From NCBI GenBank assembly GCA_963825415.1, contig CAWGTD010000001.1, positions 4,520 through 68,519 on the forward strand: 64,000 nucleotides of DNA, read 5' to 3'. Within the stretch, counting starts at the first letter, position 1, and each line of letters starts with the position of its first letter. Positions 32,219 to 39,345 of this stretch are shown one piece after another. A program made the translations under genes and the position numbers. The notes beneath the pieces were generated by a model that saw only the letters and a list, made by a program, of their open reading frames with translations, had not been told where the DNA came from and searched no databases. This stretch comes from BP-464 sp963825415. Its GTDB lineage: Bacteria > Actinomycetota > Thermoleophilia > Solirubrobacterales > Solirubrobacteraceae.

Positions 32219-35200
32219 GTGTCTCCGTCCTCGGGCCTGCTGCAGGACCTTCCGCGCACGGACGACGCAGTCGCCGCGGATTCGCTGCTGACCGGGATCG
32301 AGGCCATCGTCCAGATCCCCGTCTTCCAGCACCGGCTCGACGCCGCCGCGGGGCTCAGGACGGCGACCGTCATGTCGGGGTATCCGGGGTCTCCCCTGGG
32401 CACCCTCGACCTCGCGCTCGAGCGCCAGCGGGCTCTGCTCGAGGAGTACGACGTGACCCACGTCCCAGGGGTCAACGAAGAGCTCGCGGCGTCGACCGTC
32501 TGGGGCACCCAACAGGCGCCGCTCATGGGCGGCTCGCCGTTCGACGGCGTGATGGGCATCTGGTACGGCAAGTCCCCCGGCGTCGACCGCTGCGGCGACG
32601 TGTTCAAGCACGGCAACTCGATGGGCGCGGCCGCGAACGGCGGAGTCCTGGTCGTCGCCGGCGACGATCCCTCGGCCAAGTCGTCCACGCTGCCCAACGA
32701 CAGTCGCGCCGCGCTCTTCGACGCCCAGATCCCGGTGCTCGCGCCGGCGAGCGTTCCCGAGATCCTCCAGTTCGGGCTGCACGGCCTCGCGTTGTCGCGC
32801 TACAGCGGCCTGTGGACCGGCATGAAGGTCGTCACGAACCTGGCCGACGGCTTCGCCTCCGTTGCGCTCGGCAACCTGGCCCCGAGCCCGGTCCTCCCAC
32901 GCCTGGAGATCGACGGGCGGCCGTTCGCGCATGTGCAGCGGCCGACGGTGAACAACACGGTCAGCGTCCTGCAGGAGGAGGAGATCCTCAACGGGCGGCT
33001 CGAGGCGGCGAAGGCCTACTCACTCGCCAACGGGCTCAACCGCATCAGCCATCCTGCACGCGATGCCTGGATCGGGATCGCCGTGCAGGGCAAGACGCAC
33101 GCCGACGTGCTCCGGGCGCTCGCGGGGCTCGGCCTCGGCCCGGCCGAGCTGGAACGCGCGGGCGTCCGCGTCTTCAAGATCGGGATGATCTACCCGCTCG
33201 AGCCCGTGGCCGTGCGCGAGTTCGCCGACGGTCTCGAGGAGATCCTCGTCGTCGAGGAGAAGCGGCCGCTGGTCGAGACGCTGATCCGCGACGCGCTCTA
33301 CGACCACTCGCACCGTCCCCGCGTCGTCGGCAAGCGCGACGAGCAGGGCGCGCTGCTGGTGCCCGGCGACGGCGAGCTGACTCCGGAGCGGTTGGTCGAC
33401 GTCCTGCGCAGCCGGCTGGAGCGCAGGCTCACGGACCTTCCCGAGCGCGTCGTGACGCCGGAGCTCGCCGATCAGGCGCAAGCGAACCTCCTCGAGCTGC
33501 CCACCCTCTCCGGTCCGCCGCCGACCCGGGTGCCCGCGTTCTGCTCGGGCTGTCCCCACAACAAGTCGACGGCCGGGCCCGCCGACGCGCTCATGGGCGG
33601 CGGTGTCGGCTGTCACTCGATGGTCTACCTCGAGGACCGCCACCGCGAGCACCGCATCCTCCCGCTGACGCCGATGGGTGGGGAAGGCGTGCTGTGGATC
33701 GGCGCACACCAGTTCGCCGAGGACGACCACATGTTCCAGAATCTGGGCGACGGCACCCTCGCCCATTCGGGGAGCCTCGCGATCCGCGCGTGTGTCGCGG
33801 CGCGGGTGAACATCACGTTCAAGATCCTCTTCAACCGCGCGGTGGCCATGACCGGCGGCCAGGACGTCGCTGGCAGCACGGGCGTACCGGCGCTGACCCG
33901 CGAGCTCGAGGCGATGGGTGTCGAGCGCATCATCGTCGTGTCCGCCGAGCCCGACAGCTACGGCCGCGAGGCGCGCTGGGCGCCGGGGGTGACGGTCTGG
34001 CCGCGCGAGCGGCTGGCCGAGGCGGAGACCGAGCTGGCGTCGGTGCCGAGGGTGACCGCGCTCGTGTACGACGAGCGCTGCGCCGCCGAGGAGCGCCGGA
34101 TGCGCCGCCGCGGCGAGCTGCCGCGCCCGACGCAGCGCGTCGTCATCAACGAAGCGGTGTGCGAAGGCTGCGGGGACTGCCAGGTCAAGAGCAACTGTCT
34201 GTCGGTGATCCCGGTCGACACCAGGCTCGGGCGCAAGACGCAGATCCATCAGTCCTCGTGCAACCAGGACTTCACCTGCATCGACGGCGACTGTCCGTCG
34301 TTCGTGACGGTCGACGTCCGCGAGGCGCCCGCCGCTCGGCAGCAGGCCGCCGAGCCACCGGAGCAGTTCCCCGAACCGATGCGCCAGTCTGACCGCTCGG
34401 CGTTCAACTCCTACATGGTCGGCATCGGCGGGTCGGGCGTGGTGACCGTCAACCGGCTGCTCGGCATGGTCGCCCTCAGGGACGGCTGGTCGGTCGCGGG
34501 CCTGGACCAGACCGGCCTGAGCCAGAAGGGAGGCTCGGTCGTCTCCCATCTGTGCGCGACGCGCGACTCCGCCCCGGTCACCAACACCGTCAGCTCGGGC
34601 GACAGCGACGTGTACTTCGCCTTCGACCCGCTCGCCGCCGCCGAGAAGCGGCATCTGGAGCGCGCCTCGAGTTCCAGGACGACGGCCGTCGTCGCCGGCG
34701 AGGTCGCGCCCACGATCACGGTCATCACCCAGCCGTTCACCGACATGCCGGCTCCCGACTTCCTCGAGGCGCGGATCGCGCAGCGGGTGGAGCGAACCGT
34801 GAGCTGCGACGCGGACGCGATCTGCGAAGAGCTCCTCGGCGATCACCTACCGGCGCACGTGCTTATGCTCGGCGTGGCCTTCCAGGAGGGGCTGCTGCCC
34901 TTCAGCGCCGGCACGTTCGAGGAGGCCATCGAGGAGATGGGCTCGGGCGGCGCGAAGAACCTCGCCGCGTTCCGCTGGGGCCGGGCGATCGTCGCCGACC
35001 CGGCGGCGGTGGATGCGGCGCGGGCAGAGCGCCGGCCGCGGAGCTCGGGTGACCGAACGCCGAGCGACCGGGCGCGCCGCGCCGCGGATGCGCTGCTCGA
35101 AGGCCGCGACTTGCCGGCGGAGGCCGAGTGGTTCGCCGCCGACCTCGTCGACTACCAGAACGTCGCTTACGCGCGCCGGTATCTGGACGTCCTGGGCCGC

Positions 35201-35728
35201 GTCGTCGCGGCCGAGCCGAACCCGGAGCGATTGGATCTGACGAAGACAGTCGCCCTCTTCCTGTATCGCCTCATGGCCTACAAGGACGAGTACGAGGTGG
35301 CGCGCCTGCACCGTGACCCGGCGTTCGGGGAGCAGTTGCGGACGCTGTTCCCCGAAGGGAAGGTCGCCTACCGGCTGCACCCGCCGCTGTTGCGCGCGAT
35401 GGGCCTCAAGCGCAAGCTCGCCCTCCCGAGCTGGTCCATCGATCCGCTGTTCGGGCTCCTCCGTCGCCTGCGGCGGGTGCGCGGCACGGCGTTCGATCCC
35501 TTCGGGCATGCCAAGGTGCGCCGGGTGGAACGCCGGCTCGTCGCGGACTACGTGGAGACCATCGACGGCACGCTGCCGCACGTGAGCGAGGCGACCTACG
35601 ATCTCGCGGTGGCAATCGCGGCCGCCCCCGAGGTGATCCGCGGATACGAGGAGATCAAGCTCGGCCGGGTCGAGCAGTACGAAGCCAACACGAGCGAACT
35701 GGTCAGGCGGCTCCATGAGCACGGCTGA
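32219..35728 (+). CDS. indolepyruvate ferredoxin oxidoreductase family protein, fused single chain
   Basis: About 1169 residues from a GTG at 32219 (the upstream part of the frame is not conserved). Domains in order: pyrimidine-type ThDP domain from the N-terminus (MSGYPGSPLGTLDLALE), CSGCPHNKST near residue 440, ThDP motif NLGDGTLAHSG near 510, ferredoxin-like CEGCGDCQVKSNC near 645 and further cysteines in CNQDFTCIDGDC, gamma domain GIGGSGVVTVNRLLGM near 735, and a C-terminal DUF6537-like part. It oxidatively decarboxylates an aryl- or branched 2-oxo acid to acyl-CoA with ferredoxin. It overlaps the acyl-CoA mutase gene by 14 bases, so its product may be the mutase substrate. Confidence 0.92.
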   Translation: MSPSSGLLQDLPRTDDAVAADSLLTGIEAIVQIPVFQHRLDAAAGLRTATVMSGYPGSPLGTLDLALERQRALLEEYDVTHVPGVNEELAASTVWGTQQAPLMGGSPFDGVMGIWYGKSPGVDRCGDVFKHGNSMGAAANGGVLVVAGDDPSAKSSTLPNDSRAALFDAQIPVLAPASVPEILQFGLHGLALSRYSGLWTGMKVVTNLADGFASVALGNLAPSPVLPRLEIDGRPFAHVQRPTVNNTVSVLQEEEILNGRLEAAKAYSLANGLNRISHPARDAWIGIAVQGKTHADVLRALAGLGLGPAELERAGVRVFKIGMIYPLEPVAVREFADGLEEILVVEEKRPLVETLIRDALYDHSHRPRVVGKRDEQGALLVPGDGELTPERLVDVLRSRLERRLTDLPERVVTPELADQAQANLLELPTLSGPPPTRVPAFCSGCPHNKSTAGPADALMGGGVGCHSMVYLEDRHREHRILPLTPMGGEGVLWIGAHQFAEDDHMFQNLGDGTLAHSGSLAIRACVAARVNITFKILFNRAVAMTGGQDVAGSTGVPALTRELEAMGVERIIVVSAEPDSYGREARWAPGVTVWPRERLAEAETELASVPRVTALVYDERCAAEERRMRRRGELPRPTQRVVINEAVCEGCGDCQVKSNCLSVIPVDTRLGRKTQIHQSSCNQDFTCIDGDCPSFVTVDVREAPAARQQAAEPPEQFPEPMRQSDRSAFNSYMVGIGGSGVVTVNRLLGMVALRDGWSVAGLDQTGLSQKGGSVVSHLCATRDSAPVTNTVSSGDSDVYFAFDPLAAAEKRHLERASSSRTTAVVAGEVAPTITVITQPFTDMPAPDFLEARIAQRVERTVSCDADAICEELLGDHLPAHVLMLGVAFQEGLLPFSAGTFEEAIEEMGSGGAKNLAAFRWGRAIVADPAAVDAARAERRPRSSGDRTPSDRARRAADALLEGRDLPAEAEWFAADLVDYQNVAYARRYLDVLGRVVAAEPNPERLDLTKTVALFLYRLMAYKDEYEVARLHRDPAFGEQLRTLFPEGKVAYRLHPPLLRAMGLKRKLALPSWSIDPLFGLLRRLRRVRGTAFDPFGHAKVRRVERRLVADYVETIDGTLPHVSEATYDLAVAIAAAPEVIRGYEEIKLGRVEQYEANTSELVRRLHEHG

Positions 35729-37325
35729 GTCGGGCGCGGTGCAGCTGCAGCTCTTCTACGGCCCGCCCGACGTGGACATCGACTACGAGCGGGACCTCGG
35801 CGATCCGGGCTCCTACCCCTACACCCGCGGGTCCCGCGCGCCGCAGCCGCGCAACGGCGACACCGGCAGCGATCAGATCGTTCGCATGCTGTCGGGCGAG
35901 GGGCGGGCCGAGCGGTCCAACGAGCAGTTCCGCTACCTGCTCGACCACGGCGCCACGGGGCTGGACGTCATCGGAGACACGCCGACGATGGCGTCGATCG
36001 ACCCCGACCACCCCTATGCGCGCCACTCGGTGGGAAACCAGGGTGTCTCGGCGTGCCGGGCGGTCGACTACGAGCGGCTCTATACGGGCCTTCCCCTGGA
36101 CTCGGTCTCGGTCTCCGCCTCCCTGCCCGTCGCGTTCGGGACCGCCGGGCTCTTCCTCGCCGCCCAGCGCCTCGGGTTCGACCCGGCCGCGCTGCGGGGA
36201 TCGATGATCCTCGCGCCGCTGTTCTCGGAGGACACGTGCTACTCGCACAACATCCCGCTCGAGCTGCACATGCGCCTGGCCGTCGACGCGATCATCTTCT
36301 CGACGGAGCGCATGCCGCGCTTCCACCCGTTCGTCGAGGACACGTACTACATCAGCGACGGCAGCGTCGACGCGATCGACGAGATGGCGCTGGGGTTCAT
36401 CGAGCTGCGGGAGGTCGTGCGCCGCGTCATCGCCAAGGGACTTCCCGTCGACGCGTTCGCGCCCCGCATCGCGCTGCTCGTCAACTGCCGGATGAACTTC
36501 TTCGAGGAGGTCGCCAAGATCCGCGCATCGCGCCGGCTCTACGCCCGGATGATGCGCGACGAGTTCGGCGCGCGGGATCCCCGGTCGCTCGCCATCAACG
36601 TGGCCGCCCACACCTCGGGCGCCACGATGCAGTCCGAGCAGCTGGTCAACAACGTGGTCCGGGGCGCGAGCCAGACGCTCGCCCTGACCATGGCCGGCGT
36701 GCGGGCGATGGAGATCTCGGCTTTCGACGAGGCGATCCGAACGCCGAGCGCCGAGTCCCACCTCGTCGCCATCCGCACGCAGCAGGTCGTCCAGCTCGAG
36801 TCCCACGCGGGGGACGTCACCGATCCGCTCGGCGGCTCCTATTACGTCGAGGCGCTCACCGACGAGCTCGAGCGCCGGATCGAGCAGCGGATGCGCGAGA
36901 TCGAGGAGCTGGGCGACATCCTCGACCTGTCACACCAGGGCTTCTTCCGGGCGATCTTCGCCGACGCCATGGTCGAGCGCGCGAAGGAGATCGAGGACGG
37001 TCGCGAGCTCGTCGTCGGCCACAACTCCTTCCGCCTTGCCCCCGAGGACGACGTGCTCCTGCGCGACATCGCCGAGAAGCGGATCGAGCCGGACTACGCC
37101 CTGATCGAAGAGATCCGCGCGTGGCGCAGCGGACGCGACAAGGGTCGGGTCGTGGCGGCGCTCGACGACCTCGAGGCGGCCGGCCGCGACGAGGGACGGA
37201 ACGTCACGGCGGCGATCGTCGAGGCGCTTGACGCCGAGGCGTCCATGGGGGAATGCATCGGGGTCCTGCGCGAGGCCTACGGCGCCCCGTTCGACCCGCT
37301 CGGCGGGATGGAACGCCCGCGTTGA
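35715..37325 (+). CDS. B12-dependent acyl-CoA mutase, large subunit, divergent active site
   Basis: 536 residues of the methylmalonyl-CoA mutase TIM-barrel family: YPYTRG near residue 37, GATGLDVIGDTPTM, LDSVSVSASLPVAFGTAGLF, APRIALLVNCRMNFFEEVAK, HTSGATMQSEQLVNNVVR and DPLGGSYYVEALTDEL. Differences from known mutases are marked: the substrate segment TxRQYAGF after YTRG is absent; the region of the CoA-binding arginine reads CYSHNIPLE (about 175); the catalytic-histidine region SGYHxxEAG reads DTYYISDGS (about 211). The enzyme probably rearranges a CoA ester other than methylmalonyl-CoA, isobutyryl-CoA or 2-hydroxyisobutyryl-CoA. It is encoded with its B12-binding subunit. Confidence 0.85.
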   Translation: MSTAESGAVQLQLFYGPPDVDIDYERDLGDPGSYPYTRGSRAPQPRNGDTGSDQIVRMLSGEGRAERSNEQFRYLLDHGATGLDVIGDTPTMASIDPDHPYARHSVGNQGVSACRAVDYERLYTGLPLDSVSVSASLPVAFGTAGLFLAAQRLGFDPAALRGSMILAPLFSEDTCYSHNIPLELHMRLAVDAIIFSTERMPRFHPFVEDTYYISDGSVDAIDEMALGFIELREVVRRVIAKGLPVDAFAPRIALLVNCRMNFFEEVAKIRASRRLYARMMRDEFGARDPRSLAINVAAHTSGATMQSEQLVNNVVRGASQTLALTMAGVRAMEISAFDEAIRTPSAESHLVAIRTQQVVQLESHAGDVTDPLGGSYYVEALTDELERRIEQRMREIEELGDILDLSHQGFFRAIFADAMVERAKEIEDGRELVVGHNSFRLAPEDDVLLRDIAEKRIEPDYALIEEIRAWRSGRDKGRVVAALDDLEAAGRDEGRNVTAAIVEALDAEASMGECIGVLREAYGAPFDPLGGMERPR

Positions 37326-37747
37326 GCGAGCGCAAGCCACGCGCCCTCATCACCGTCCTGGGGCTCGACCAGCACGAGGCCGGCGCACTGCTCGTCTCGA
37401 GGATCCTGCGTGACGCCGGGTTCGAGGTCATCTACACCGGCCGCTTCACCCTCCCGGCCACGATCGCCGAGGTCGCGGCGCAGGAGGACGTCGACATCGT
37501 GGGCATCAGCGCCCACTCATGGGAGTTCCTCTACTACGCGCCGGAGATCGTCGAGCGGCTCCAGGGGATGGAGCCACCGATCCCGGTTGTGGTGGGTGGA
37601 TCGATCATCACCGAGAGCGACGCCCGGCAGGCCCTCGACGCGGGAATCACCGAGGTCGTCCGGCGGGGAGCCACCGAGGACGAGATCGTCGCGAGGTTCC
37701 GCGCCCTCGCCGATCCGGCGTTTCGCGAGAGCCTTCGCGCAGCCTGA
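37322..37747 (+). CDS. cobalamin-binding small subunit of the acyl-CoA mutase
   Basis: 141 residues from a TTG at 37322 (TTGA overlap with the large subunit stop). GLDQHEAGALLVSRILRDAG carries the DxHxxG motif whose histidine replaces dimethylbenzimidazole as lower cobalt ligand; VDIVGISAHSW and VVVGGSIITESDA complete the B12 fold. Separate large and small chains are known from isobutyryl-CoA and 2-hydroxyisobutyryl-CoA mutases. No MeaB-type G-protein chaperone gene is in the window, so repair of the cofactor must come from elsewhere. Confidence 0.92.
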   Translation: MSERKPRALITVLGLDQHEAGALLVSRILRDAGFEVIYTGRFTLPATIAEVAAQEDVDIVGISAHSWEFLYYAPEIVERLQGMEPPIPVVVGGSIITESDARQALDAGITEVVRRGATEDEIVARFRALADPAFRESLRAA

Positions 37748-37755
37748 GTGCCGGC

Positions 37756-38298
37756 TCAGCCCTCTCGGGGCTCCCAGCTCCACGGGTCGCACTCCTTGAC
37801 CTCCAGATACGTGGGGAACGACGCCGGCGCGACACCCCGGCCGATCTGGTGGCTGGGCCAATCGGCATCGGGCTGGCGGTAGGGGTGCCGCTCGCGCTCC
37901 TGGCCGAACCAGAGCAGGTGCAACCGGCGGCGGAACAGCCACCGCCCGTCGCGCCGGACGTAGGCGTCGCGGTAGAGGATCGTCTGGTCGACGAACTGCT
38001 CACCGAAGTCGTTCTGGGCGAGGCAGTAGACGTATCCCTCGGCCTCGTGGGGCGAGGTGAGGTCGACCAGGTGGTTGGCCACGATGTGCGTGGTCGGGCC
38101 CTTCTTGAACCACCGCTCGGTGTCGCTGCGCACACGGTGGATGTCGATGTAGGGCCAGTCGAGCGGCTGCTCGGTCTCGGCCCACAGCGACAGCAGCAGG
38201 GCGGCGTCGCGAGAGTCGTGCGCGAGCGCGTACCTGTACGCGAGCTGGCGGATCTCGTGGACCGCGAGCAGCAGCGAAAGCGTCTCCTCGTCGGTCAT
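37756..38298 (-). CDS. SnoaL/NTF2-like protein
   Basis: 180 residues. LLAVHEIRQLAYRYALAHDS, THIVANHLVDLTSPHEAEGY, DQTILYRDAYVRRDGRWLFR and LLWFGQE follow the SnoaL-like fold and the style of ring-hydroxylase beta-like proteins. Its ATG overlaps the LLM stop (ATGA), making the third LLM-NTF2 pair of the window. It is the last gene downstream of the ABC importer and converges on the mutase small subunit with eight bases between stops. A direct role on the LLM substrate is likely but unproven. Confidence 0.8.
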   Translation of the reverse strand: MTDEETLSLLLAVHEIRQLAYRYALAHDSRDAALLLSLWAETEQPLDWPYIDIHRVRSDTERWFKKGPTTHIVANHLVDLTSPHEAEGYVYCLAQNDFGEQFVDQTILYRDAYVRRDGRWLFRRRLHLLWFGQERERHPYRQPDADWPSHQIGRGVAPASFPTYLEVKECDPWSWEPREG

Positions 38299-39308
38299 GC
38301 CGCGGGCACCGCTCCGCAGGTCGCGAGTCGCGGGGCAAGCTCACTAGCGAGCAGCGCCACGTGGCGATCGGCGAGCTCGTCGGGCATCCCCGCGATGCTG
38401 TCCCAGAAGAAGACGTGCTCCACCGGTGAGTCCTGCAGCCAGGCAGCGAGCCAGGCGCCGGCCTGGTCGGGCGTCAGGACGTGCAGGGACGGCGGCAGGG
38501 GCGTGTCGTCCGCTTCCCGCTCGCCTTCGACCAAGAGCCGGAGCGGTCTGGCCATGGACAGCGGCGCGCTGTCGCCGGGCGGCAGCTGACGCTCGATCTG
38601 CGCGAGGTAGGAGCCCTGCTGGTAGGCGTGGTGTTCGCGGATCGCCTCTCGCGCCGCCTCGGGATCGTCGGCCAGCACGATCTGGGCCGGGCCGCTCACG
38701 CGGGCGGCGGAGGGGTCGTGGCCGCCCTCGGCGAGACCGGCCCGAAAGTCGTCGAGGATCCCCGGGTCGAGCCACAGCAGGCTCTCGCCGAGCAGGCCGA
38801 CCCGTCGCGCGGCGGCTTTTCGCCCCACTCCGACCCAGATGCGCGGACGGGCTTGCGCCGGCGGTGGCGTGGTCCGGCCTTCGTCCCACAGCCCGCGCAC
38901 CTCTTGCACGCGCTCCCAGAGCGTCGCGAAGCGCCGGCCGTGATCTGCCCCGTAGGCCGCGAACTCGTCAGGGAGATACCCGGACCCGAGGCCGAGCTCG
39001 AGGCGGCCCCCGCTGACGAGATCGACGATCGCCGCTTCCTCCGCGATCTGCACCGCCGGCCGAAGCGGCGCGAGGAGCACGGCCGTGCCGATGCGGATGC
39101 GCGAAGTGCGGCTCGCGATCGCGGAGGCAAACGTCAGCGGCTGGGGCAGGTAGCCGTCCTCGAACAGGTGGTGCTCGGAGAGCCAGACCGAGTCGAGTCC
39201 CGACCGCTCGGCCTCGACGACGCGGTCCAGCTTCTGCGCGTAGAGCTCCTGCCAGCCGCGACGCCACCCGGGCGGATTGCGGAGATCGAGGTAGATCCCG
39301 ACCTTCAT
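38295..39308 (-). CDS. luciferase-like monooxygenase (LLM class)
   Basis: 337 residues, ATG start. KVGIYLDLRNPPGWRRGWQE, SGLDSVWLSEHHLFEDGYLP, RIGTAVLLAPLRPAVQIAEE, SGGRLELGLGSGYLPDEFAA and RIWVGVGRKAAARRVG are standard LLM segments. It follows the ABC importer on the same strand after 37 bases and is coupled to an NTF2-like gene, so importer, oxygenase and NTF2 protein likely serve one imported substrate. Flavin or F420 dependence cannot be decided by eye. Confidence 0.87.
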   Translation of the reverse strand: MKVGIYLDLRNPPGWRRGWQELYAQKLDRVVEAERSGLDSVWLSEHHLFEDGYLPQPLTFASAIASRTSRIRIGTAVLLAPLRPAVQIAEEAAIVDLVSGGRLELGLGSGYLPDEFAAYGADHGRRFATLWERVQEVRGLWDEGRTTPPPAQARPRIWVGVGRKAAARRVGLLGESLLWLDPGILDDFRAGLAEGGHDPSAARVSGPAQIVLADDPEAAREAIREHHAYQQGSYLAQIERQLPPGDSAPLSMARPLRLLVEGEREADDTPLPPSLHVLTPDQAGAWLAAWLQDSPVEHVFFWDSIAGMPDELADRHVALLASELAPRLATCGAVPAA

Positions 39309-39345
39309 CCGCGACTCGCCCTCGCCGACGGCCGGCCGTCGATCC

